64,000 nt of DNA. Origin: Phragmites australis. Taxonomy: Eukaryota; Streptophyta; Magnoliopsida; Poales; Poaceae. The notes under the pieces are model-generated. The model was given only the letters and a program-made list of their open reading frames with translations, was not told the origin of the DNA and ran no database searches. The DNA lies in the NCBI RefSeq assembly GCF_958298935.1, contig NC_084938.1, forward strand, positions 317,501 through 381,500. The letters run 5' to 3'. Below, piece by piece: positions 23,538 to 36,584 of the stretch. The translations under genes were made by a program, and so were the position numbers. The first letter of the stretch is position 1, and each line of letters starts with the position of its first letter.

Positions 23538-26500
23538 ATGGCCTCCGAGGGTGCTGCCAGCCGCCGCCCGCCCCTGGCCCCGCCTCCCAAGCGCCGAGCC
23601 GCGGAGGACCAGCAGCCGCCCGACGTCCTCACCTACAAGCGCCGCCGCCACGCCACAAACTCCAACTCCAGCGGCAGCGTCGCCAACCCCGGCTCTGACA
23701 TGGTAAGCATTGACCTAGCCGCCTCTTCTTTACATGGCTATTTCTTCTTTGCTGTTATAGTTCGAGCATCTGCCTAGCGTCGCGATGCCATCAGTCCGTC
23801 AAGATTTCGTTTCGATATCCCAAGATTTCGTTTCCATGTCGCAATATTTCGTTTTGACTGGGTTCTTGCAGTACTACCAACCTGGGTTCAGGAATCATGG
23901 GTGCCGATTTCTTTCTTTTGTCCCCCGGAATCGTATATACTGGGTGGCGATTTGTCTTTGGTTATAGTAATTGTTTGTGTTAAACTAGATTTATTCCCTT
24001 GCTTTCTGCGCAGGCTCAGCTGAGCATGGTAGTAGTACGTAGCAGCATTTCTCAGCAAGATGGGCACCAAGCGCTGGCAAGGCACTGGAGAAGCTGGAGG
24101 GACACGCTGGAGGGCTTCCTGGAGTCCCCCGCTGTGAACCAGGGCTCTGGAGGAATTCAGAGCTGCATCCGTGATGCGCTCAGATATAATGGTTGCCAAC
24201 CCCTCCAACAACTCGCTAATCCTGTCACTCAGGTTGTAGAAACTCATGAGCCTTGTGCAAAGGTGGTGTATGATTAGAATTTTCCTGCTGACAAAATTCT
24301 TCTTTGTGGTCACTAGGGGAACCTTTCTAACGGCCAAGGTGAAGCCCAACAGACCCCTGGTGAACTGGTTAATGATAAAGAGAATAATGGCGCTGGTGCC
24401 TTGGTTTCGTTTGAAGATGGAACTGCAGCATCTTTGGAAGCCAACAAGGCAATGTGCAATAATGCTCTCTTTGACATCCTTGTCTCGGAGAAGTTCGCCT
24501 TGTTGTGTGATTCACTGGCTGCAATTTTCCATGTCAATAAGCCTAATGAGGTGATTGGTATGGAAAAAATTGATGCGAGGATGAGAAATGGAGATTATGC
24601 ACAGAACCCTACACTGTTTGACCATGATATCAAGCAGGTACCTGTTCTTTATTGCATTAATTCATTCCCTCATATTCATTTGAACTGTTTTATCTATCTA
24701 ATAAAGAAAGAGATGTAGCACTTCTACTTGGGACCCTACATTAGGTCCTTTCTACACTATAGATTTGAAAAATGGTCCCTATCTCCTGTCCGTTTGATGA
24801 CATAGGTTCAAGAGTGAGATGCTCTGAATATGGTTGTTTGATTGAATGATTCTGTCTATGTTGTGTTGCCTATTTGGGTTTTTTTTTTCAGCATGTTGCT
24901 CAGTCTTGCAAAATGTTTTAACTGTCCAAACAACAGAACCCAGGGGAGGATGGATGTTTCTCCTTCATTGTAGTAGTTAGAATAGGTGTGGTGCTCAACC
25001 AAAACACAGCAATTCAAGTGAAGGAGATCTACTATATGTTTCTTGTGCGAAGGGATCTGCAGTGTTGTCTTCATGTATTCATGCTCTCTTTCTCTCCACT
25101 CATGTCATTCGCTGTCCTCACTCTTCACCTTGCCAACTCCCATGGGCCTCTCTCTTCAAGTGGGCCACAAGCTTGACCATCAGAGGATGGCATTTGTGAA
25201 CACAGAAATCTGTAGCGTGATGCTGCCACGCACGACTGCTCAATACGTAGGTTTCAATCCAAGTGAGGAAGTTTTTTATTTACCCTTTTTCACTTCTTTT
25301 CTTACACAGTAGGAGGCAAAAAAAAGGGAGAGTAATCTTAAAGTCTTGAGGGCAATCAACGAACATTTAGATTTGGTGTAGCTTTCAGTACCTCCTATAA
25401 TTCTCAAAGATCAAACCAGTTCTCTTATATTTGTGTCTTCATTTTCTTGTATGTAATATTTTGTTTGTTTGTTATTGTTCATGCACCATGCATCCACATA
25501 AGTTTCCTTAACATTCAGGCAAAAATATCTTCAACGCTGTGTATCTATTTTAATTTATATTTGTTTATTCTGTAGATATGGGAGAAGTTTGAACAAGTTG
25601 GCCGAGAAATGGCTGGTCTGGCTAGCAGTCTTTCAGTCATTTCACGAGCTTCTTATCAGAAGCAGGTATGTTGTCAGTTTTTTGTTGGCGCTACTGCTTC
25701 CTTGATATAATTGTTGGTGCTAGCATTGTAACTGTTAGATTTTGACTCAAGAGGCTTCCATTACATGGTTACATTGCACCACAGAACCATGCTGCAATCA
25801 TATGCAGCCTTTAGATTTTTTTAAATGAGTCCTTTTATGTCGGCCTGTTGGGCATTGCTAATAGGAACATTCTTTGTAGGCTTCTGGACTTTCAGAAATT
25901 GATGCGACTGAGCACAAGACAGAAGTAAGTGGTGTGTTGTGGACATGTTTTCCGACAATTGTTTGGTTGTTAGATTTGTTAAAATACCTTTACTAATTGC
26001 ATTCTTCATTAGGAAACAAGTTTGGTTGGTGTTGCCCACAAAGTCCTAAGGGAGTCGACTCCCACATGCGATTCTGGCCATTCTACCATACCAAAACGAA
26101 CTGAAACATCTAGACTGGATGGAAATCAGACTTGCAAGGATTGTGACAAAAGGGCAGATAGTGAAGGGAGAATTATCTGTGATGGATGTGAAGCCGCATA
26201 CCATGTTTCGTGTCTTAAGCTTGCCATTGAAGATGTCCCAGTGAAATGGTACTGTCCCACCTGTATTGAATCAGCTGTAGCTGCCGCAAAGAATAATGCT
26301 AATGGCAGATCGCATGAAGATTGTAATGTGTGTGACTGGCTTGACGTCACCAAGCCAATAGAACATCCTGAGGTTGTTAGCAGAACTGAGTTAGTTGACG
26401 AAACACAGGAGAGCGCAGTTGCAAGCATGGAGGAAGATAGTGAACCAGACCTCTCGACAACTGCCCTATCAAACTTGTGTAAACATTGCGGCACATGTGA

Positions 26501-26894
26501 AGATGAAGACAAGAAATTCTTAGTATGTGGTCATCCTTACTGCGCTTACAAGTTCTATCACATCCGATGCCTGAAAGAAAGCCAGATTGCGCATGAGAAG
26601 CAAAAGAACCGAGCATGCTGGTACTGCCCATCTTGTCTGTGCAGAGGCTGCTTCAAGGACAAGGATGATGAATATACAGTCTTGTGTGATGGTTGTGATG
26701 ATGCTTATCACATATACTGCATGACACCGGCACGCACTTCTATCCCCAAAGGTCAGTGGTATTGCTCATCATGTAGCGTGCTAAGGGCAATGGACGGACT
26801 GCAAAAGTATGAGAAGTCGATCATCCAGAGTGTTAAGCATGTTTCTGATGCCAAAAGGTCGAAGATGTTGCTAGGTGATGCTCCAGAAAAATAA
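23538..26894 (+). CDS. Nuclear protein with three PHD fingers
   Basis: Six exons, 23538-23702, 24014-24262, 24317-24637, 25576-25665, 25880-25924 and 26013-26894, all join in phase 0 and give 583 residues. The N terminus is basic with a nuclear localisation-like stretch ([17 protein letters not shown]). Residues 56-290 form a plant-specific region without a named fold that I can recognise. The last exon holds three Cys4-His-Cys3 PHD-type zinc fingers at about 331-374 (CKDC..CDGC..YHVSC..CPTC), 446-498 (CKHC..CGHPYC..FYHIRC..CPSC) and 500-544 (CRGC..CDGC..YHIYC..CSSC); fingers two and three are almost contiguous. PHD fingers usually read histone H3 tails, so a role in chromatin-based gene control is inferred. 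Grass relatives include EHD3-like flowering regulators, but orthology cannot be settled here. The upstream 300 bases are CT-rich, as in many plant leaders. Confidence 0.87.
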
Positions 26895-28999
26895 CTAGCA
26901 CAATAGCAGCATTCTGGATCAGCTTCAGAGCTTTTGCTTTGGCAGACTTAGGCGAAAAGAAAGGATTCGTTGATCCCTCTGAAGGGGTATACTCTGACAT
27001 CAATAATTGGATGGGCTGTGTGGTTTATTTCCTGCCGTTGATATCTACAGGAAGAACTTTTGCCTGGTGAAGATGATGGTCTATGGATGCGTAGCGGGAT
27101 GCAATGTTCATTCCCTGTTTCCCTTTCGAATTTCCGCGACAATTCTGAGAACATTGTTGTTGCCTGTTCTTTTGTATGTGCTCCGTCGTTGTGATGATAC
27201 CCTTTGTTGACATCGTTCTGTGAAATATATGTTTTATCTGACAATATGTTTGCATCATTGTTGGCTGTGAAGGTTTGTTAATGCTATATCTATCACTAAA
27301 CAAGGGAGGTAATGTGAGTATATTGTACTGCATCTTTTGTGTGCTGGCTTGCTAATCCTGAAGGCTGTTCAGCTGAGGTTTCAGAGGCGAGAAATGGTTT
27401 GTGGCAGATGAAAGAAGCAACAGCTGTGAGCATCAGAGACATGGAAGCAACACTTTGGTTATGTGCTGAGAATCCCAGAAGAGGCATATAACCTGTTGGA
27501 CTCAAGGATGAGGAGCGTACGTATGGGGTTTGTGTCAACGTACCAGAGCCTAAGTCGACAAGAGGGATGGATTTTCTTGGCAGACTTTCATGGTACGAGA
27601 CTTGAAGAGAGAGAGAGAGAGAGAGAGTTTGGCTGTGTGTACTATGTAGAGAGGGTGAGTTTGGCTGTGTGTACTATGCGTAGGCATGTGACCAAATTGG
27701 ATGCTTGCAAGCGTCCGAAGCGCCTACTCTACTCCACGTCGGCTTCCTTACAACAGGGATAAAGATGAGTCGCACCTTTCTTTGTCAAACGGCCTACATC
27801 TGCACTCGTTCGCATCCACGTTGGTCCTTTTCTTATCTCTCTCTAATTGCCAACTAATACGGTGATATCTTGCTAAAAATCCTCCGTCCTCCCTCTGGAA
27901 CGCAAGAAATTTTGCGAATAGAGATGAAATTATACTATAAACGGGAAAAACACATCCCCATATCACATATAAGCCCATGATAAACAAAAAAAATACAAAA
28001 ATAATACGACATGGTGCTCTTTCACCTCTCCAGTAACATCCATTGTTGTTGACCTTGCTCCGCAACAGCTGAACAAGTATATCGTCAAAACTAGCCGCAA
28101 CAGTCAACACCTCGAATCCACTATTAAAATGCATCTAAGACTCTAAATAAACATCGACGGTGTCCTTGTTGAAAGAGGTAAAAGATAAAATCTAGCGTCG
28201 TCATCATCAGATTCATCGAATCCAGTAGCTCAAAGACAAAATTTGCAGCTAACGGCGATGAAACAACCAACCCGAAAAGCTGGAACAGCAACCTACATCC
28301 GCACAAAGGGGATGATGAAGTTTTCAAAATCTACTGCAAAGAGATGAAGAAAAGCTAACTTTCCACGTGCTTTGCCAAAATCACCACCATCAAAGAAGAC
28401 ATGAAGGAACCTAAACCTACATGGTCGTCATACCACTGCATCCACATGAGAAATTCTAGCACACCATATCTTTATTAGAGATAAAATAAATCCCACTAGT
28501 AAATCTACAAGGAGGATCGGATCCTAGTCCTCACTGCTGGTGAGGTCGCTAAGGGTACAGGAGGAAGGGGAGGGAAAGGAAGGCAAATGTGATTTCATAT
28601 TTATGGAATTTTATGAGGATCCGAGTGACTTGTGAATGGATCCTCGAGATATAGGTGTGGAAAGAAAAATATGATATAAATTACATACAGTCATCCTAAT
28701 TCAATTTTATGTGAAGTTCATTTTAAAAAAGTATGTATTTTTCAATCTCTGGCCTTCTAAGATATCAAATAAAAGAGAGCTGAATAGTACCAAACCAAAG
28801 GAAAAGGGAAGAAAAGGCACACGTAACGCGTGGCAAGTGTTTCTCTTGTGTGCTCTCTCTCTCTCTCTCGCTCGCTCTTCACGCCAACTGAACGCCCAAC
28901 CTAAAACCAGAATATCCTTCGTCTCCCTCCTCGCCCTGCTGCTTCGTCTTCCTCCTCCCCCCTTCTCTCCTCTCGTATTCTTCCCCTGTTCCTCTCCTC
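26895..28999. other. 3' region of the PHD gene and spacer to the transporter gene
   Basis: The first few hundred bases are probably the 3' untranslated region. A GA microsatellite lies at 27605-27627. Frames in 27460-27760 and 27750-28130 show no domain and have poor codon structure. CT-rich promoter sequence starts near 28850. Confidence 0.5.
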
Positions 29000-29007
29000 T
29001 CCTCTCC

Positions 29008-29016
29008 TATTATAAG
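29008..29016 (+). promoter_or_regulatory. Possible TATA box of the transporter gene
   Basis: The sequence tattataag follows a long CT-rich tract (28853-29007) and lies about 200 bp before the start codon, which allows a leader of about 170 bases. There is no direct proof of use. Confidence 0.4.
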
Positions 29017-29218
29017 CCATCTCCTCCTCCGCTCTGTTCCTTCACAACTCTCTGGAACCTTCTAGAAGAACCACCGAGTCTTCTTTAAGCCGGAGGACAC
29101 CGTTTATGGATCACCGAGAGGAGTTTTTCGAATCAGATTAATTATCACATAGAGACGCCGGTTCTTTGGCGTTTCAGTTCTTTCCTCCTCCTTCCTCCGG
29201 CCGTTTTCTCTGGGATCG

Positions 29219-31857
29219 ATGGAGGACGGGAAGATGGGGAACGCCACGACGATCCGAGCGGTGCTCGCCATCCTCCAGTGGTGGAGCTTCAACGTCACCG
29301 TCATCATCATGAACAAGTGGATCTTTCAGGTCACAATTCTTGTCTCTTTCTTCCTTATTGCCCGTTGTTTCTCATGAATTTTCCGTGCTTCCTTTGAAGA
29401 CCTTTGGGGTTGATCCGTTAGTTTAGGAGCCAAAGGTACTGCCTTTCATGTGAAAATTTTGATTTTTTTATGGATGGAGATTATTTGCTGATGATGTCGT
29501 GTAGGATTAAGGAGGATTTTCACAGAAAGTAACGGTCTCTATATGTGTAAAATTGCTCTAGTTGGTGGTTTCGAGTTAAGATTGGGACAACTGTGATGAA
29601 TAAAAAGAAAATTTGGAGGAATTTGTTCACTGGAAACAATCAATGGATTATATTGATGGATTTCAAGGTTAACTATGAGCAAAGAGAATGGATACGACTG
29701 TTGCGAACGAAAACCAAGTTTGCATCTTAATATACGGCCAAGCTTCAGAATTAACTACACTTGTAGTGAGTTCGGGAAAAAAAAGGAAAAAGAAAAAAAA
29801 TACAATTGTAGTGATACTGGAAGGAATTTTGTGCAATCAAATTCATGAACATATTAAAACCACGGCAGGGGGCTCTCCTGCCATTTTTCCGTTCGGAGGA
29901 AAAAAAAATCAAATGCAGGGTTAGCAATTTCCATTCAACATATCATGGCATCCGAATTGCACCTCTATGCAATCATGCAGCTTTTTAGACCACAGGGCAC
30001 AGGCACTACCCTTTGCAGTCATGCACGTTGCTAATGTTGTGTTTTATTCAAGTTGTTATTATGAACAACAGGATTTCTATTCTGTCACACTGACATTTCG
30101 TACGACCATCCCATCTTATCTTTGACTTTGGCTTCTTCTTTCATCTTTCTTGGGAGCATTTACTTTTTCTGTGTTTTTTCATCAATACAGTAGCATGGTA
30201 ATGATTTGATACAAATGGGATTGCGACTTGATTTATGAAATTGATTATCTTGTGAACTAGTAGAGTTGTAAATTGATTATCCTGCAGTACGTTCGATATC
30301 CCCAAAAATAAACTGATCCAGAATGTCAGGCATGGTGCGATAACCAACTTGTTTGATCTTGTGTCCTTGAAGAAACCCTCTACTGACATGTGACGTGTGC
30401 TCTGTCACAGAGACCCTCAAAGAAGAAGTTTCCTGTTTTTCCTATTTGATTTATTGGAATTGACTTTTGTTGCTTGGATGTTGAAAAGAAACGGTTCGTG
30501 ATACTATTGCAACTTCCTTGGCACAAAGGAGTGAAATTTGATGATTCTTACATTTCCTTGGCCAGAAATTGGAGTTCAAATTTCCTCTGACCGTGTCATG
30601 TGTCCACTTCATATGCTCTTCCATTGGAGCTTATATAGCAATCAAAGTTCTTAAAACAAAACCGTTGATTGAGGTTGCCTCGGAGGATCGCTGGAGAAGG
30701 ATATTCCCGATGTCATTTGTATTCTGCATAAACATTGTGTTGGGAAATGTCAGCCTGCGGTACATTCCGGTCTCCTTCATGCAGACAATAAAATCTTTTA
30801 CTCCTGCGACAACAGGTTAGTTATCCGATTTTATCCTATTTTGGAGAGCATTGTTCTCGTTTAGTGGTGGTGCGCAATCGCTACAGAATTTCCTGAACAA
30901 TCCCTTCAATTATGATACAGTGATTCTGCAGTGTCTGGTCTGGAGGAAATATTTCGAGTGGCGCATTTGGGCCTCTTTGGTCCCTATTGTGGGAGGAATT
31001 CTTCTAACTTCGATTACTGAGCTTAGTTTCAACATGTTTGGTTTTTGTGCTGCCATGGTTGGCTGCCTGGCCACATCTACAAAGACTATATTGGCAGAGT
31101 CACTACTCCATGGATACAAATTTGACAGGTAAATTTATGATCTTGTCTTGGATTTTTGTTTTTTTTTAAAAAAAATCTTGTGAATATAGTGAGTGTTTCA
31201 CTATCCTCTTGGCTGGTGAAATTCTGATCAGATAGGGTCTTTAAAGTTTGCCGTCTGATATTCCATATGAAGAGTCGCAGAATTAACCATACAAAATGCA
31301 GCTGTTTTGGTAGTTGTGTAGAATTGCTTGTTGCTTTGATAGTCTAACCTTGCACCTTTTGTCCTTGATGACCTGACTCTGCTATTATTCTTGCTTTCCC
31401 GTGCAGCATTAACACGGTGTACTACATGGCACCCTTTGCGACGATGATACTGTCAGTACCAGCAATGGTGCTGGAAGGGAGCGGCGTGATCAACTGGCTC
31501 TACACCTACGACTCCGTGGTCCCTGCGCTGATCATCATCATCACCTCTGGAGTGCTGGCCTTCTGGCTCAACTTCTCCATTTTCTACGTGATCCACTCCA
31601 CCACGGCCGTGACCTTCAACGTGGCCGGCAACCTCAAGGTGGCGGTGGCGGTGCTGGTGTCGTGGATGATCTTCCGGAACCCGATCTCGGCCATGAACGC
31701 GGTCGGCTGCGCCGTCACGCTCGTCGGCTGCACCTTCTACGGCTACGTGAGGCACCTCATCTCGCAGCAGGCCGCCGTCGCGCCGAGCCCGCGCACGCCC
31801 AGAGCCCGCATGGAGATGCTGCCCCTCACAGGCGAAAAACAAGGGGACAAGATTTAG
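29219..31857 (+). CDS. UDP-galactose-type nucleotide-sugar transporter (NST/TPT family)
   Basis: Four exons, 29219-29329, 30566-30815, 30921-31128 and 31407-31857, join with matching phases (0, 1, 2) into a 339-residue protein, the usual length for this family. It is almost entirely membrane helices, about ten, starting with ILQWWSFNVTVIIMNKWIFQ and including MQTIKSFTPATT, WASLVPIVGGILLTSITELS, MFGFCAAMVGCLATSTKTIL and STTAVTFNVAGNLKVAVAVL. The lysines in TIKSF and NLKVA are conserved substrate-site residues of the TPT branch. The closest plant relatives that I recognise are UDP-galactose transporter 1-like (KT group) proteins of the Golgi membrane, which exchange nucleotide sugar for UMP to feed glycan synthesis. 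The acceptor of exon 3 is at 30920; a second AG ten bases later would shift the frame. Intron 1 is 1.2 kb, a common place for intron-borne control. Substrate is inferred by family only. Confidence 0.9.
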
Positions 31858-32319
31858 CAGCTGCTGAAAACAAACTGCTAATACCAACATCTACATCTAC
31901 ATCTGAAAAGGGTTAGCAACCGTTTTCAGCATCCATCATCAGATTTTGGCAGACATCTTCTACATCTAAAAAGGGCACAGTTTTCTTTGGATTCTTTTTG
32001 CTCGTAGGATTTTCTTTTTTCTTTTCTTGGTCACCCAGATTTTGTTGCTATTATTATTACCGCTCCATCCAAATTTTTGTTTGATCTTCAACTCCGATCT
32101 CAAATAATTTTGTTGCTAGAATTCTGATATGAATTTTTTGCCTGTGTTGCGTAACTACAACAACTCTCAGATCTTATGCAAAATGACCAGGAACCAGCTA
32201 CATCCGAAAGCAAACGTTGCTGTCCAAATCCATTAAAAATCTCTATATGAACTCAAAAAAGTAAAAATTAATTAGAAAGAAACAGAGTAGGGCACGTTTA
32301 AAAGTTGAGCAAAAAAGTA
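31858..32319. other. Spacer between transporter gene and tRNA gene
   Basis: 3' untranslated region of the transporter gene, then AT-rich spacer. No further gene is seen. Confidence 0.5.
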
Positions 32320-32392
32320 CACGCTCGGTGGGACTCGAACCCACAATCCTTTGATTAGAAGTCAAATGCCTTATCCATTAGGCCACGAGCGC
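32320..32392 (-). tRNA. tRNA-Arg (anticodon TCT)
   Basis: On the minus strand the 73 bases fold as a full cloverleaf: acceptor GCGCTCG pairs with CGAGCGT (one G-T pair), the D-arm reads GGCCTAATGGATAAGGC, the anticodon arm is TTTGA-CTTCTAA-TCAAA, and the T-arm carries the perfect box B GGTTCGAGTCC. Anticodon TCT reads AGA (Arg). The discriminator base is G. A run of six T follows closely on the minus strand (32311-32316 complement), a normal Pol III terminator. No intron is present. It looks functional. Confidence 0.95.
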
Positions 32393-32959
32393 TTATGTGA
32401 TACAGTTATATCGGTAAACTTTAAATATAATTATAATGTTCGATGCAGCCTTTTTTTGTTTCTTATCTGCTGATTGGCTGCTCTTTTGCTAAGTTGACTT
32501 TCCTGGGTTTTGATTTTCATCCAATGTTTTAAAAAGTATGCATTTGGACTGAAGATGGGAAATATTAATCCTACGAATTGACAAAAGGCAAGACAACTGA
32601 ATCTATGGCATCTTCACTCTAACGGATAGAGAACCTTACATTAATCATAAAAAAAATCCTATGAGACCATGTCTCCGGGCTCATCAAGCTGGACCCCTCC
32701 AAATCATGATACCTGGCAGCACAAATCGTAAAGCATCCATCTCACTAACTTCTCATTAACCCATAATCCCCTCCTAATTCCCTGCCTGTGCTTCTAATCC
32801 CGACCTTAATTTCTTCAACTCAAGACGAAGACGAGAACAAGCATATGCAGGGCTTCCACCGAGATGAGGGTGGAGAGGGCCTGCCCCACGGTGCCTCGGG
32901 CTGGGAAAGGGCCTTCACCATGAGGGCATCATTGGTGCGCGCTGTGACCATGACGGTGC

Positions 32960-34530
32960 TGTCACATCTAATTTTATAAGACCAAATTATATGTAAACTA
33001 TATATATATATATATCAAAATTAGTTTTATCATACATGTAGTGATATCATTAATGATAATGACATTTTATCGTATAAAAAATAACTTTATTGACATAAAT
33101 ACCAGAGTTTTCAACAGCAGCGGAAGAACACGAGAATACTCTAACGAAAACTTCAGGGCACACCACAGACAATCGACTAGGGGCAACACGACCAAGGACG
33201 CTTTATCTTCATTTTAGTCTTCAGCTTCCTTGATCTCTGCGTAGTCTTCTCCTGCTGAGCAGCATGTATTATTGAAAATAGCAAATATGAGTATATATCA
33301 TACTTTGTATGTGTGAGAAAGTATGACATGAGAGCTTAAGATAAGAAAGGCTTGGCTCAAATTTACTGCATATATATCATCCTAACATAGGACTAAAAAA
33401 GGTATAACAGTCCTATTTACTATCTTGACAACAAGACTTTAAAAGATATGGCTTATCGGATTACATCCGACTACCAAACTTACCACATATTCCATATCCA
33501 GCTACCAACTCATCAGGCTACCACCACCCGACTACCAAAAACCAACCATCCAAGATTCCTCCTAATCATGAAGAAGTCCTAGCTCGTTCTTGACCGTGAG
33601 CATGGCTAATATATCAGTTTTACACTATACAGAGATTGCATATTTACCCATGAGTCGTGGTTCTCGTATTGCTTCACACTTTGGGGGTGTGAAGCCGAGG
33701 TTTCACTACAAAGTCTTTCATAAGCATCTCTCAGCATGCATTTGCCTACTAAGATTTCACTGTCATACATAAAATGGAGCAAACTCCATCCCAGAGGCCC
33801 TCTTTGTGCCTGTAGGTAAAAGGGAAGTCCAAACATGCTCCTTCCATGGAAGTCCACACAGACACATTCCACACCCTACACCACCATATGGCCCATACAG
33901 TACTGGGAGAATATCTAATTACTTAGTCAGGTCATACCTATATAAGCCTCGTGGTTACGTTGTTGTGCCGAGTTACATGTCCATGAATTGGTCCTTAGCC
34001 ATCAACTTGGGCAACACTACTACTAACCATAGGGGTAAACTAACCATGAATACCAGAAAAACCTTTACCACCTGGAACACATCCACAGGACAACTGAAGA
34101 TAACATAACATCACAAGAGGTAAACATAATGTCACAACCACATGCGGTCCATTTGCCCAAGTCCCTAGGTATACATGTTGCTACCAAGATTACTAGACCA
34201 ATTCATATTGCATAGACCATTAAATAGATTAATATTTAAACCACCCGATTCAATAACACGACTAAGCATTTCTACCCTCGACACTCAAACTACAACACAG
34301 GCGAAAAGGATAATTATAGAAGAATCTAGTAAACCCTAGTCATGATATTCAATTTGACAAGCATGCACTAGAAATAAAAGACATGATTCCCTACAATAGG
34401 GTCAATGTGATTAATGACACTTGTCTTCTCCGAAATGCTAGTCAAAGTCATCGAAGTCTTGATGTTGGAAATTCTCGAATGGCTCAGGAACATGATCATC
34501 TAAATGTGGAGAGAACAACACACTAAGAAC
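32960..34530 (-). mobile_element. LTR of the same family as 18288-19690, nested in the Mutator-like element
   Basis: It starts TGTCACATCTAATTTTATAAG, which corresponds to TGTAACACCCAGTTTTAAAGG at 18288. The shared blocks are given under that feature (here 33440-33780 and 34425-34480). It is more AT-rich and more decayed. The end is unclear and may reach about 35750, since AT-rich and then promoter-like sequence follows as one unit. Confidence 0.55.
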
Positions 34531-36584
34531 AAGCGCAATATGAAGCTAACACAATAAACAAATGCTAAGGCTAGTTAGGGCACGATTTTAAGAAGATTTG
34601 GGCATAAGAGTCATCCAAATCAGAGCAATGACACGAAAACTACGGCTAAACGAATTTTAAATGACTGAAAATGATGAAAACTATTTTATATAATTAAACC
34701 TAATTTTTAAAATACCTAAAACATTTATTTACAATTTTTTAGAATTATTTTATAGCATAAAACTGAATAAACCAATTTTATAGAATTTGTTTGCATTTTT
34801 TAAATTAAAACTAATTTTATATGCAACAAGACATATTAAAATCATTTATTTAACTCAATAAAACACATTAAAACATTATTTGAAATAATCTAGATTTTCT
34901 AAAACCATTTTCTAATTAAAAACATTTATTCTTAATATTAAACCTACTTTCAAAATTAAAATAGAATTAAAAACCTATTAAAAACATTTAATTAAAACCT
35001 ATTAAAACAGAATTAAAACCTATTAAAAACTTTTGTTTAAAAGATAAACTAATTTCTAAAAAATTCTATTAAAAGAAAACCTATTTTCAGAATTATTCTA
35101 TTTTGTGATTTATTTTTCTAAAAAAATTGAATTATTACGCAAGCGCTGACATCACTGTTGAGTGGACTTGTGTGGCTAACATAGGTGACACGTGTCTACA
35201 CGTGAAGCTGACGTGGACTATATAAACCCAATCATCAAAGTGGACATGTGGCGTCATCCTACTAGCTCGCAAAGGGTATCTCACCTTTTAATCTCGGCCG
35301 TTGATCTACGATCGGATGGTGAAGGGTGGGCTGCCTTGGCTCTGGTGCGAGGGCATCGTCGACGGTGGGCAGACATGGTGATGCGGCTCGGGAGGTTGTC
35401 GGAGTTGAGCTTCGGTGGCTGGTCTTTGACGGAGAGCAGCGGAGCACAGAGAGAAGACGACGGCAAACCCGTTTGATAGCTCGAATGTCGGCGAGGAAGA
35501 TTAGAGAAGCACGGCGTTGATGACAGAGCTCGGTGATGGTTCGGCGGCAACGATGAAATTTGACGGCGAACGGTCAAAGACAATGATATGTGGTTAGTGA
35601 ATGATGTCGTGAGCTCGAACAACATCGGAGCATCGTGAATCGGCTCGGCGACGGTGGCAAGGCTCGACGGAGCTTCGGCGACGGCATGGGAGCTCTCGGA
35701 TAAGGGAATTTCGATGAAAAAAGGGGGCTTAGACGCGGTGGATCAAGAGGAAACTTGGCCGGGGTCGGAGCGGGTTTTATAGCAGTGAGAGGGACGGTTG
35801 CCGAGACGTGGCGGCAGTTTCGACGAGCAGTTGGGCGAGGGTGGGCCCAAGAGGTTGGAGCTTGGCGGTTGCGGAGACGGGGATCGCATGCTCTGGTTGG
35901 AGATGGCTCACCACGACGCCATGGTCGGCACCACAGGGGATTTCAACAAACGGTGCTCCATTCAGAAAGAGCCTTCACGACAACCACATCGTCGGTGCAA
36001 CATGCCACCATGGTGGAGCCTGCACCACGATGGCATCATGGGCGTTGGCCTCAATAATCTGGAATGTGGGAAGCCAATTGGATACGACTCCATGGTCGAT
36101 TCCTCGTCAACAGCCTTTGACATTTACAACTATCAAGGATAATTTACAAGTCTACTACTTCAAGCTCATGGAAATACTACAACATTTTCTACTGCTAGTC
36201 AATCTTGTTTGGTTAATGAGTACTTGCCATGAAACATAATTTGAAAATTTATCTACTGGTTCTGGCATAAATTTCCTTCCCTACTCATGTCTACGAGTTT
36301 TGCCATTCACCAGGAACACATAAATTCAGAAGCCATCTTTATTGAACAAAATCTGAGTACTATTTGAAAAGAATCAGAGAAAAGCACATCGGCTGAACAC
36401 ATCTTGTTTCATAGCAGTGTTATGCATTTACTAATCTCCAAAATCAAAAACAGATGTGATCGGTGAAGTCTGTTTGATCAGTAATTACAAGAGGATGAAA
36501 AAGCATACATCCAGTGCTGAAAACATAATTTGGAAGGAACAAGGAGGTCGATGGGGGGGGGGGGGGGGATTGGTACTGAGTAAC
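34531..36584. other. AT-rich then GC-rich sequence inside the Mutator-like element, no gene supported
   Basis: 34600-35140 is A/T-rich with tandem-like 'taaaacctattaaaa' words. 35150-35760 has a TATA-like gactatataaaccc (35216-35229) and a GC-rich part that could be an LTR promoter or leader. Frames at 35755-36240 overlap each other and show no domain. A G17-G18 run lies at 36552-36569. Confidence 0.4.

Noticed and set aside
35755..36239. Three overlapping frames over 100 codons near 36 kb
   Set aside because: They overlap in different phases in a GC-rich, transposon-derived stretch and show no domain; probably LTR leader or captured non-coding sequence.
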